A DNA stretch of 64,000 nucleotides. Source: Glandiceps talaboti (lineage: Eukaryota > Hemichordata > Enteropneusta > Spengelidae). The position numbers and the translations under genes were made by a program. The notes beneath the pieces were generated by a model. The model was not told the origin of the DNA and did no database searches. It saw nothing but the letters and a program-made list of their open reading frames with translations. Shown here piece after piece: positions 41,937-48,722 of the stretch. The DNA lies in assembly GCF_964340395.1 (NCBI RefSeq), contig NC_135568.1:562001-626000 (forward strand). The letters are read 5' to 3'. Every line of letters starts with the position of its first letter. The stretch's first letter is position 1.

Positions 41937-42206
41937 TAGTCAGTCAATCTGCCTGTTTGTCCACATGTATGTGTGTCCACTTGTCTGTTTCTCTATCTCT
42001 CTACCCCCCTGCTCTGTCCTCTCTCTAGTTCTATCACCTACGTTACCTGCATAACAATTGTTACTGTTCTTGTCTTTTTCTACAGTAAACAAACAGACGA
42101 GACGTACTGGAAGGAAATCAACGCTGCCATGGCTTTGACCCATATGGCCAGATTAAAACGAAAACAGATGCAATCAAAAACATCAACGTGTGTAGCAACT
42201 CATTGA
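19211..42206 (+). CDS. MKX: Mohawk homeobox (TALE class), six coding exons, complete
   Basis: Join 19211-19410, 27482-27641, 29416-29590, 34672-35043, 41421-41469 and 42086-42206: 1077 nt, 358 residues plus stop, close to the vertebrate MKX length of about 350. All introns are GT-AG and splice phases agree (2, 0, 1, 1, 2). The homeodomain spans residues 74-136 in 63-residue TALE form, with PYP at 100-102 in the loop between helices 1 and 2. Helix 3 reads WFANARRR (124-131), with Ala rather than Ile at position 50, as in Mohawk. Two C-terminal conserved blocks follow: [14 protein letters not shown] (235-248) and [14 protein letters not shown] (324-337). Known biology: a nuclear DNA-binding factor, mainly a repressor recruiting Sin3A/HDAC in vertebrates, active in tendon and muscle lineages. 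Its role in this animal is inferred only from homology. An in-frame TAA just upstream fixes the start. Confidence 0.97.
19238..19351 (+). repeat. 57-bp in-frame tandem duplication inside MKX exon 1
   Basis: Copy 1 is 19238-19294 and copy 2 is 19295-19351. They differ at three of 57 positions: one changes the first codon (ATG/GTG) and two are silent (GAC/GAT, GAG/GAA). The result is a repeated 19-residue acidic module. Confidence 0.97.
22388..22480 (+). repeat. 17-19-bp tandem repeat x5
   Basis: Five imperfect units of the form TTTGCTGTAAAACGGTGTG. Confidence 0.9.
24413..24620 (+). repeat. (ATGT)n microsatellite with (GT)n interruptions
   Basis: About 200 bp of ATGT tetramers with short GT dinucleotide blocks. 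Both strands read through without stops (Met-Tyr-Val-Cys or His-Thr-Tyr-Ile), which is why several false frames appear. Confidence 0.98.
24680..24760. repeat. (AT)n microsatellite
   Basis: About 65 bp of AT dinucleotides followed by a short second block, immediately left of the foldback element at 24759. Confidence 0.97.
24759..24876. mobile_element. 118-bp foldback (MITE-like) element
   Basis: The left arm begins TAACACAATTTCATATCAAA and continues to ACTAAGGAGT. The right arm is its diverged reverse complement, ending GATATTGTGTTA. The two ACTAAGGAGT blocks face each other around about 50 bp. It abuts an (AT)n tract, a common insertion setting. Confidence 0.7.
25935..26044 (+). repeat. Pyrimidine-rich tract and (GAAA)n microsatellite
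   Basis: CT-rich tract followed by AAAG tetramers. The two halves are roughly complementary. Confidence 0.9.
26557..26630 (+). repeat. (CTGT)n microsatellite
   Basis: CTGT tetramers with occasional CTGC. Confidence 0.97.
27482..27641 (+). CDS. MKX: MKX coding exon 2 (homeodomain helices 1-2)
   Basis: Encodes residues 67-120. Acceptor TTTTGTAG after a T-rich tract, donor CAG|GTGAGG. Contains the homeodomain from about residue 74: [20 protein letters not shown] (77-96), the TALE NPYP (99-102) and [17 protein letters not shown] (104-120). This is very close to vertebrate Mohawk and clearly unlike Irx. The exon stops after homeodomain position 44, a recurrent intron position in homeobox genes. 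Confidence 0.97.
27642..29415 (+). other. MKX intron 2
   Basis: 1.8 kb, GTGAGG to TTATTTAG, splitting the homeobox between codons 44 and 45. Apart from a (GTAT)n array at its start I see only unique AT-rich DNA. Confidence 0.93.
27660..27760 (+). repeat. (GTAT)n microsatellite
   Basis: Begins 18 bp after the exon 2 donor. Length changes here could sit close to the 5' splice site. Confidence 0.97.
29416..29590 (+). CDS. MKX: MKX coding exon 3 (homeodomain helix 3)
   Basis: Encodes residues 121-178 and the first base of codon 179. Starts [17 protein letters not shown] (121-137), the recognition helix and end of the homeodomain. WF at 124-125, Asn127 (position 51) and Arg129-131 are all present. 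The following segment [20 protein letters not shown] (143-162) is the Mohawk-specific extension found after the homeodomain in vertebrate MKX. Acceptor TTATTTAG, donor GAAG|GTAAGG. Confidence 0.98.
29715..29785 (+). repeat. Dispersed repeat shared with 55221-55310
   Basis: Shares TAGTCT.G.TCCTATAC, ATCGTTAC and AGAGACCA..TTGGCATCCAGAC in the same order with 55221-55310. Both copies are diverged; the family is not recognised. Confidence 0.6.
29877..29942 (+). repeat. Possible fragment of GCGCTTTAC-type interspersed repeat
   Basis: TTTGTATAGCGAC followed about 20 bp later by GAGGCGCTTCACAAAG resembles the start of the element at 59933 (TATATAGCGCTTTC then AAAGCGCTTTACAA). The match is short. 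Confidence 0.35.
30049..30110 (+). repeat. (CAT)n microsatellite
   Basis: ATC/CAT triplets with a CACCAC interruption. Confidence 0.96.
30498..30682 (+). repeat. (CA)n and ACCCCCC compound tandem repeat
   Basis: CA runs alternating with units containing TTCGTACACTGACC and a poly-C tract, about 40 bp per unit, three units. Confidence 0.93.
30888..30901. promoter_or_regulatory. Perfect RFX X-box in MKX intron 3
   Basis: GTTGCCATGGTAAC fits the symmetric RFX consensus GTTRCCATGGYAAC at every position. It is a candidate intronic regulatory site, unproven. Confidence 0.45.
33521..33660 (+). repeat. (CTGA)n/(CACT)n microsatellite
   Basis: CACT tetramers for about 80 bp preceded by CTGA units. 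The array reappears briefly at about 33738-33752 after a 75-bp unique segment. Confidence 0.96.
33718..33757 (+). repeat. Possible retroelement 3' tail
   Basis: GGAATAAAGAAACAACAACA followed by ACTC repeats resembles the AATAAA plus simple-repeat tail of a non-LTR element. No coding remnant lies upstream. Confidence 0.35.
34061..34160 (+). repeat. (AGAAT)n pentanucleotide array
   Basis: About ten clean AGAAT units, then decayed AGAATATGAT-type units. Confidence 0.96.
34672..35043 (+). CDS. MKX: MKX coding exon 4 (linker and C-terminal conserved block)
   Basis: Largest exon, residues 179-302 plus one base. Starts with an acidic Ser-rich linker (DLEDD..., [11 protein letters not shown] at about 205-215). 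It then carries [17 protein letters not shown] (232-248), matching the PPKYKSSLLNRYLNDS block of vertebrate MKX, and [11 protein letters not shown] (271-281), matching SGSFSSNEFEE. In vertebrate MKX these lie in the region mapped as repressor domains. Acceptor TTCCATCAG, donor GATG|GTAAGT. Both boundary phases match the neighbours. Confidence 0.96.
35327..35466 (+). repeat. (CACAA)n-(CATA)n compound microsatellite
   Basis: About eight CACAA pentamers followed by about 100 bp of CATA. Confidence 0.97.
35610..35669 (+). repeat. (ACACA/ACAAC)n array
   Basis: Second, more decayed pentanucleotide array of the same motif as 35327, about 280 bp downstream. Confidence 0.93.
36582..37125. mobile_element. 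Foldback element with ACTACCAAACCAGAGTGAC arms
   Basis: The left end has two direct copies of the arm (36582-36605 and 36629-36652), reading ACTACCAAACCAGAG(T/A)GAC. The right end (37102-37125) is its reverse complement, CTGTAGTCACTCTGGTTTGG. A solo arm occurs at 48698. About 540 bp, no protein-coding remnant; probably non-autonomous. Confidence 0.7.
38189..38361 (+). repeat. (GT)n-(GTAT)n-(GTGTCT)n compound microsatellite
   Basis: GT run, about 100 bp of GTAT, then GTGTCT/GTGTAT hexamers. Confidence 0.97.
39354..39367. promoter_or_regulatory. RFX X-box-like site
   Basis: ATTACCATGGTTAC; the reverse complement GTAACCATGGTAAT differs from the X-box palindrome only at its last base. Confidence 0.3.
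40354..40620 (+). repeat. (ATGT)n-(GCGT)n-(GCAT)n-(ATGT)n microsatellite
   Basis: The longest array here, about 265 bp. ATGT units flank a central block of GTGT, GCGT and GCAT tetramers, each obtainable from the main unit by single base changes. All apparent frames through it are artefacts. Confidence 0.98.
41421..41469 (+). CDS. MKX: MKX coding exon 5 (49 nt)
   Basis: Short exon completing codon 303 and encoding [15 protein letters not shown] (304-318) plus two bases of codon 319. Acceptor TTATTTTAG, donor AG|GTGAGT, both strong. Its phases (needs two bases at the start, leaves two at the end) exactly join exons 4 and 6 and keep the frame open to the conserved C-terminus. The residues are not obviously conserved with vertebrates. 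Confidence 0.85.
41470..42085 (+). other. MKX intron 5
   Basis: 616 bp, GTGAGT to CTTTTTCTACAG. A CTGT/GTAT microsatellite occupies much of it. Confidence 0.92.
41791..41936 (+). repeat. (GT)n-(GTAT)n-(CTGT)n microsatellite
   Basis: GT start, about 90 bp of GTAT, about 45 bp of CTGT. CTGT-rich DNA also precedes it from about 41740. Confidence 0.97.
42086..42206 (+). CDS. MKX: MKX coding exon 6 (C-terminus)
   Basis: Encodes residues 319-358 and stop TGA at 42204-42206. [17 protein letters not shown] (324-340) is nearly identical to the vertebrate MKX block [18 protein letters not shown] basic tail follows ([10 protein letters not shown], 341-350), then TSTCVATH. Vertebrate MKX continues about 20 residues further after this point, so the tail is shorter here. 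Acceptor TTCTACAG. Confidence 0.97.
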
Positions 42207-45035
42207 AACTGTTCCCATACACCACGTGACTTGAACAACAAGAAAGAGATTGTGATCATCATTGACGACAACAACAAAAAACAAATGGTAATAACAGGCC
42301 CGATGTGTATCGTTGAGGGCGCCGCCAAATTGAAAAGTCAAAGATTGGACATAGCGTTAAATAAGCTTAACAAGTTATGGAACCTACGCCAGAACGCATA
42401 AATGACGAACAGAAGCTGAAGTATGTGACATTGAAAACGTTCTTGTAAACGTGGGATTTTCTCTTGCTCTCGGATAATTTTCTTGGATTTGTTACCATAC
42501 TCTTGATGATGAAACAGAAAAACCTTGATTGGTACTCAGTGAAGTCAGCATTTCATTCCTTTTAGACAGTGATTTATTAGAGGAAAACCATTGCTGTAAT
42601 GCCAATCATGAACAATTTTGAGATGTCCTCACCTTGCTGACAATGGTTGCGGTATTTGTATAAATCTCACCAGTGCCTTTAAATTGTTGACTACAGTCCT
42701 TGGCTACACATACTAGGATATTCACGTTTCCCAAGCGACACTAAATACAGTATGCGAAGAACATGTTAAAAGTGCTCGCGTGGGGGCGATATTGCCAACA
42801 ACTACCCTCCCGTTCTACTATAGATCGATGCGTGGATTTGCAACAATTTTTTGAAGACTTTGGTAGTCCTACTTCGTACGTTTTACTTTGATTGAAAGTC
42901 GTAATATTTTGTGTAAGACAAATTTAATTAATCCGAGTTTAAAGTTCATGTTGTAGAACAAGGTAGGCATCCTTGTCATTTTATTTTAAAACTGAAACTA
43001 TTTGTTGTCTTGCGGTTAAGTTTTTTTTATTGAACAGTTTGATACAGGTTTTTCTAAAATACCGTGGAATTTTGGACACAGATTGACTTAAAGCCAAAAC
43101 AGAAAGATTTGCATTTTTACGAAACTTAAGACCGTTTCAAATGTGTTTCCACAAGTGACGTCGAGATAGCAGCTGATTCTTAAAGACGAGCACGTGGTGT
43201 TCAATTGAATGTAAAATGTAATCGTTGGTGGCGCTCTAGCTCTCTACAGAGCATGAATCTATATTGTCTAAAAAGGATATTTTATGTTGCATACTACAGC
43301 CCTTATTATCATGTATATTCGCGCCTCTTTACATGTAAGTCAGTCTATTTTGTCGATAGTCAGTCTACAATTCACCAATATTTGATAAGAACTTTCGAAC
43401 AATTTTGTATCGTTGGCCCAAATCTGATTTAAATCTGATGTGGTGAATACGGCTCGATTTCCTTAATTACCGAGGATCTATTTCCTTCCTTCAGAGCTAG
43501 TGTCGGTGTTTTTTTTCGATTTTGTTGTTTCGGGAGTGATCACTGCCGATACCACACCATATTGACTTTGACCTCCATGTTCAAGGTCAAATAGCAAATT
43601 GGTCAATACATTTTGAAGACACAAATTTGTACGATAACTTTGCCATGCAACATACCAGTTGTGGATATTGTGTTCTATGAAGGCTTGTTCTGTGTGCCAT
43701 AAGCATGTCACGTGTCAAAAATTCTGAAATACCATGGTATTTTACGATTATATGTACTTCGATTCAGCTTCAAATTTCTGTATATTTTTTATCGATTTTT
43801 GTTGTTGTTTGCTGATATATTTTTATCAGTTGCCAATGTATCAAGATTTAGGGAGGGACAATCGCTTTTAGCGAGGCTTATTTGGTCAATATTTTAAAAG
43901 TAAAAATGCATGAAAAAGTACGATGTTTAAATGTTCTGAAGATATTTTTTGTTTGTTTAGACTTTATCAGCTTTCGGGTGATAGTACGACTGGTCGTTCG
44001 TTACCCGACATTCGTTGCAAACCAATAGTCAGCGGATTACTGTGGAAAATACATTTCCTGTGAGGAATTGAATATATTTCCATGATCTTTGAACTTTGAC
44101 ATTTGAATAAGAATGTAGACATTGACATCACTTAGCATAGCTTAGAAAAGCACGTTAGCATGTATGTTGGTCCAGGTGACCCTTCTCCGCATGATACAGA
44201 AAAAAAGTTGGCACAAAAAGGAACGGGAAACTCCAGTGAAAATGTCAAATTTCAAATAACTTACTGATCTAGCATCGCTCCGCCAAACTTCCAGTACTGC
44301 TTTAAGAATTGCTACGGTGCAGTACTGTCTAGACGCAAATTCATATCGCTGAAAGCTCCAAGGGGACACTCGACGGAATGAGCAGCCAGTGGTGAGTACT
44401 GGACTACACACGAGCTCTAACTTTTAGTACATTTTGTACTGTTTCTCTGCCGTAATACTACTGTTGTTTTACCCGCTAAAACAAGTGGTATCGTCCATGG
44501 CCGAGCTTTGAATACAACCAACCTACAGGCGGCGTACATCAGAAAATCTTTTGTTTTGAAATATGTTCAGGTGTGAACCTGATAGTAAATATGCATGCAG
44601 GTACACCTGATAGACATCGTAAATACTCATGCGCTTACTATGTACTGTCTAGAAAGTTAAAAGAACGCTAGTGGGGACATTTTAGAGTCAAGTTTCCGTG
44701 TGATAGTCTGCAACTGTACCAACATCCTACATGTCGTATCTTACAAACTATCCACATTAACATGGGGATGGACGATTTTTTGACAGGGAAAATAGTACTT
44801 TTGGGAGGATTGAATTGCTGTCCTCCCAACTTTTATTACAGTAGGAAAAGTATTTTGTTCTAGTTATTTTATTTGGGGCTTTAAGAAAAAACACCAAACA
44901 CTTTGTTTAAAAACAGAAGCCGATTGACAAATTTTGTCGATATCAATGTCAATGTCAAAAGATACAAGATAAATTCACTGGCAATGGTGACCGTTCCTTA
45001 TAGTGCCTATGAATAAAGAAGTTTTATCTTTCTAC
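42207..45035 (+). other. Presumed MKX 3' UTR
   Basis: Reading from the stop codon, the first canonical AATAAA is at 45012-45017 and a second is at 45058-45063. This would give a 3' UTR of about 2.8 kb. Long 3' UTRs are usual for developmental transcription factors, but the cleavage site is inferred. Nothing coding is visible in the interval. Confidence 0.45.
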
Positions 45036-45063
45036 TCTTTCTTAAGATGTTGCTGTAAATAAA
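45012..45063 (+). terminator. Candidate MKX polyadenylation signals
   Basis: AATAAA at 45012-45017 and 45058-45063, with a T-rich stretch (TTTTATCTTTCTACTC) after the first, as expected for a cleavage region. Confidence 0.4.
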
Positions 45064-45173
45064 AGAAAAAAATTATAAATACAAAATTGGCTCAGCGTTG
45101 AAGACTTTTATCTTAATATGTATATAGAAGTACTAGAACCATCTTCATATCTACTCCTCTCCTCTCAAATTAT

Positions 45174-45285
45174 CCTGTTTACTGTGCTGTCGAGATACAT
45201 AGTTAGCAGGTCGTACCTTCAAGCCCTCGGGAATACTAGGAGGTGCGATGAGCTAACGATGTATCTCGACAGCATAGTAAACAGG
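45174..45285. mobile_element. 112-bp MITE-like element, family A copy 1
   Basis: The left arm CCTGTTTACTGTGCTGTCGA continues to GATACATAGTTAGC. The right arm is its reverse complement with few mismatches, ending AGTAAACAGG. Arms of about 34 bp flank a 44-bp middle. A second copy lies at 52068-52215. No coding capacity. Confidence 0.88.
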
Positions 45286-45430
45286 CTATTCTCAAATGTA
45301 TATTTCGTGGATGTCTGTCGCAATGTCGCGGAAGAAAAGAAATGCCAGCTCTTGTTTGCGAGAAAGGAGCACCCTGGAGGCCTGAACCCATGGACTGGTA
45401 AAAAGCCCAACGGTTTTCATATAACAAATT

Positions 45431-45444
45431 GCGCCCCCTAGTGT
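45431..45444 (-). promoter_or_regulatory. Strong CTCF-like motif
   Basis: The minus strand reads ACACTAGGGGGCGC, matching the bilaterian CTCF core CCASYAGRKGGCRS at all but the first base. It sits between the MKX 3' end and the CpG-poor domain starting about 1 kb downstream, a plausible place for an insulator. Binding is inferred only. Confidence 0.45.
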
Positions 45445-45699
45445 CGCAAAAGTTACCATTTGTACGTAGCGTAGAATCAGATGTCGCTCTCTTTCGATAG
45501 AATAAGAGGTGTTTTCTCCACGTATACCATATATAAAAACTTATTTTTAATTAAATAAATTGTGTGATGACCAATGTTATGTCACTGATACCACGTCAAT
45601 CATCTCGCTCAGTTTACAGGAAAAGTGTTTACTTGAGAAAAGAAATAACGCACGAACACATTCAGGCTAGGCCACGGCAGACAGTAATGTTCCTGTAAA

Positions 45700-46310
45700 G
45701 TCTGAAGTGAACGAACTTACATTTACACTTAAATTCTGCCGTCTGCAAACGCAAAACGAATTTGAAAGGATGGGACATCACAGAAATTAATCCAAACTCA
45801 TAACTTTGGGAAGACAAACCGCGAGCACCAAATAACGTGTTGTCGGACTCTCAGAAGATGCTGATGGATCCAATTAACATGGTGCATGCAAATGTCGTGT
45901 TGTTTGAATTTAGTGGTGAACAGGAGGACGAAAAGTAGATGTTATCTCGACTGACGATAAAAAGGTAAGTCTCAAAGCAAAACAGTTCTCACCTGGTTGT
46001 CTGGTATCCGTGCAGGCGGAGTACAGCTGTGTGTGGTTATCGTTCGTCCTGCTTGCAGACGGAGATTCTGACTGCCCAGACGGGCCAGACAACTACTAGG
46101 AAGGGACAGTCACATTGTCGGATTAAAGTCCTGACTTCCTCCGTCTGCAAGCAGCCAGGACTAGCATGTGCTTTCCAAATATGGCTAGGAAAGTTGTTTT
46201 GTCAATACAGTTCGATCAAAGAAATAAAAGGGACGGACAAAGAGCACGTATGCTAGCTGCAATAATTATATACACGCTTCTTGCAATAATTTTAGGGTAA
46301 GTTTTTATTT
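45700..46310 (+). promoter_or_regulatory. Candidate promoter and first exon region of the downstream gene
   Basis: CpG-normal DNA immediately left of the CpG-poor domain, the expected position of an unmethylated promoter. Two strong donors are present: AAAAAG|GTAAGT at 45965 and TAGG|GTAAGT at 46297. ATG at 45939 would give eight codons (MLSRLTIK) to the first donor in phase 2. An alternative ATG at 45858 is closed by a TAG after about 26 codons. I cannot connect either to a known protein. Confidence 0.25.
46049..46154. repeat. Inverted repeat with 16-bp perfect arms
   Basis: CTGCTTGCAGACGGAG at 46049-46064 and its exact complement CTCCGTCTGCAAGCAG at 46139-46154, with 74 bp between them. 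A related CCGTCTGCAAACG occurs near 45738. It could be a small foldback element or a transcript hairpin. Confidence 0.85.
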
Positions 46311-46348
46311 TGAGTTATTTTGTTTTTGAGCTTTTTTCGTTCCGTCGA

Positions 46349-46372
46349 TTAACCGCATTGTTTCGCGGTTAA
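46349..46372. repeat. Perfect 8-bp stem hairpin at the CpG boundary
   Basis: TTAACCGC, an 8-base loop ATTGTTTC, then GCGGTTAA. It is among the last CpG-dense sequence before the CpG-poor domain. Confidence 0.8.
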
Positions 46373-46472
46373 ACAACCGAATACAAAAATCTCAAAACAG
46401 AAAAAAAACACCTTAAACTATCGCTACAATATTGCAGCTAGCCATACCCCTGTCATCATGAACATCAAGGGT

Positions 46473-46673
46473 GTAGACCAAGTCTGTCTTTATAACTCAA
46501 TACATTGCCAAAAGCTATTAAAATAATGTGAAAGTTTACACATTTATTTATATTTTGAGTTACAAGCAAGGACTTGTCATATGTTGTTTCAGATTGATTT
46601 TGTAGGAATTGATAAAAATGTTTTATAAATTAAAATACAAAATAAATACCTAATCCTCATCCACATGGCCATT
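46473..46673. mobile_element. MITE family B, truncated copy 1
   Basis: Shares with 50754-51076 and 63191-63503 the blocks AACTCA(A/G)TACATTGC, CATATGTTGTTTCA, TGTTTTATAAAT and the end CATCCACATGGCC. The left inverted arm is not recognisable. Confidence 0.65.
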
Positions 46674-46786
46674 TTAATACAGTTTTATTAACGACTAGCA
46701 GAAATGAGCCAATTAAAATGATTGAACTGTTTTGTGTAAAAGATTTCTGAATTTTTGAAGGGAGACAAACAGGAGTCAACATCAAT

Positions 46787-47003
46787 ACAGTGTTTGGATA
46801 TTGACAAGTTTGTCATAAGTTCTGTGGGGTTTAAAAGTTAGCAATGATGAAGACTGCAATGAACATTCCTGTATTTAAATTTAGATGATACAGCGTTTGG
46901 ATAGTGACAAGTTTGTCAAAAGTTCTGTGGGCTGTATAGATTTAAGAGTTAGCAATGATGAAGAATCTGCAATGAACATTCCTGTAAACAGTATTTAAAT
47001 TTG
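46787..47003 (+). repeat. 103-bp tandem duplication
   Basis: Units start ACAGTGTTTGGATA at 46787 and ACAGCGTTTGGATA at 46890. Both run through ACAAGTTTGTCA and GTTAGCAATGATGAAGA to CAATGAACATTCCTGTA. The copies have small indels. Confidence 0.92.
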
Positions 47004-47676
47004 GACATGAATATTACTACAGACTGTAAGATATGTTGTGTTGCTTTGGGTTGACCAATGTATGATAGCATCTCATCACAGCGTACCTTACGGACTAAAG
47101 TATCATAAATGCTCCTTTCCTTTCGTAAGGAAGGAGATACATTAATAGGGGATGAAAAATCTGTGTGTCTCTGTCTGTCTATCTGTGTCATCGGTATAGA
47201 GCTAAATTTCTTGCATAAATCATGAAATTGCAAGACTATATACCCTTACAGATGGCATTCAGTTTAAATTTGGTTTTATATTGAATTAATGTCTTGCTGA
47301 TGTGATTTATTCCTAAACACTTTCAGATCCATTTCACTAGATCAAATTATTTCTATCAGAGTTATTACTCTATAGATATGTTGCACTGGTTCAAATCACA
47401 GGTTGCATGGTTGTTTGAATTCTAATGGTGCACTCCTTGTATCATGGGTTGGGACTTGACCAGAATCCAGAACAGTACAAGATATGGTGGCTATAGAGGT
47501 GACCATTTGAAACAGTATTGCTACATTGTGATCTGTTTTCATACAATTTGGCCTAGATCAATTCCCCATGCCAGTAATAGATTCTACCACATAATTGTGT
47601 TGTACAAGAACGACTTCAATATTTTGGTTGACACCACAACTGCTTTGAAAGTGTAAATTATTTTGTTATCTGGTAA

Positions 47677-47699
47677 AATAAATTTCATTCATTCATTCT
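47677..47699 (+). repeat. AATAAA plus (CATT)n tail
   Basis: AATAAA followed directly by TTTCATTCATTCATTC, the form of a non-LTR retroelement 3' end. The 210-bp open frame just before it (47444-47656) has no similarity I recognise, so the element type is open. Confidence 0.4.
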
Positions 47700-48040
47700 A
47701 CTCCACACGCTATACATGCATTACTATAGGTGCAGAAAGTATGAATGTTCAGCCAAATATGAAGCCTAAAGACAAGTCACAAACTATTTAAATGCTAGTG
47801 CTACTTGGGTAAACTTAGTCTGTATTGATAATTGAAGTGTAAAACTATAATAGCGCCCTCACACTGTGGTTTCAGGAAAATTTTACTTTCATAAAACTTA
47901 TCAATGTCGTTACTGTTTTGAGTTGAATACCCTTTGTATTTTTGTGTATGTGTCTTTCAAACTTGGCATTTAGACTATAACTGTTATTTGTTAGATTACA
48001 TGATGTGTATCAACTAGTCATAGTGATTGACATCACTTTA

Positions 48041-48181
48041 TAGTAGGTATCCATGACACTGGTAGATCAAAGATAATGATTGGATTATAGTAGGTAGCCA
48101 TGACACTGGTAGATCAAAGATAATGATTGGATTATAGTAGGTAGCCATGACAATGGTAGATCAAAGATAATGATTGGTCAA
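48041..48181 (+). repeat. 47-bp tandem repeat x3
   Basis: Units at 48041, 48088 and 48135, each with TAGTAGGTA(T/G)CCATGACA and GATCAAAGATAATGATTGG. Nearly identical. Confidence 0.96.
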
Positions 48182-48420
48182 TCACCACCTGTCAGTAGCT
48201 CTTCAGACTTTGACACTGCCATATAAATGAATGACATGTCATCATCCAATTGACATACCATTTATGTATTCTAGGAGTGTTAGTAAGAGCCAGCCAATAG
48301 TTGACAAAAATAATACCCTTTGGCAGAGATGATTTCAACTGTAATTGTAGAGTTTCAGTGTTTTGCTGTAGGTTGTAAACCTTTGCCGCAGTCTTAGTAC
48401 CAAGCCAAGATAATTTTATA

Positions 48421-48622
48421 CAATGTTTATAGATCTCATAGCTTGTACCATCAAACCAAAAGATGTGTAGTCTCACTTAGGTGTGCAATGTTTATAGATT
48501 TCATAGCTTGTACCATCAAACCAAAAGATGTGTAGTCTCACTTAGGTGTGCAATGTTTATAGATTTCATAGCTTGTACCATCAAACCAAAAGATGTGTAG
48601 TCTCACTTAGGTGTGCAATGTT
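48421..48622 (+). repeat. 65-bp tandem repeat x3
   Basis: Units at 48421, 48486 and 48551, with the start of a fourth at 48616. Each has CAATGTTTATAGAT, ATAGCTTGTACCATCAAACC and CTCACTTAGGTGTG. Nearly identical, so recent. Confidence 0.97.
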
Positions 48623-48697
48623 TTTGTGAGAATAAATGTATCATTGCACATTCTGTGTTATATGCAATTTGTCACAAAAAACCTTGTGTTGCCTGAT

Positions 48698-48722
48698 CTA
48701 TAGTCACTCTGGTTTGGTAGTA
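48698..48722 (-). repeat. Solo arm of the ACTACCAAACCAGAGTGAC family
   Basis: CTATAGTCACTCTGGTTTGG then TAGT is the reverse complement of the arms at 36582 and 36629. No partner arm was found nearby. Confidence 0.7.

Noticed and set aside
45118-45441. 107-codon + strand frame just after MKX
   Set aside because: Much of it is the family A MITE and its inverted arms. No similarity is recognised, and openness on both strands reflects the palindrome.
47327-47401. 75-nt open segment between CTTTCAG and CACAG|GTTGCA
   Set aside because: The acceptor is good, but the donor GTTGCA is poor and the 25 residues resemble nothing known.
48421-48622. Regularly spaced repeats reminiscent of a CRISPR array
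   Set aside because: Units are head-to-tail 65-bp copies without unique spacers, in an animal genome. It is a minisatellite.
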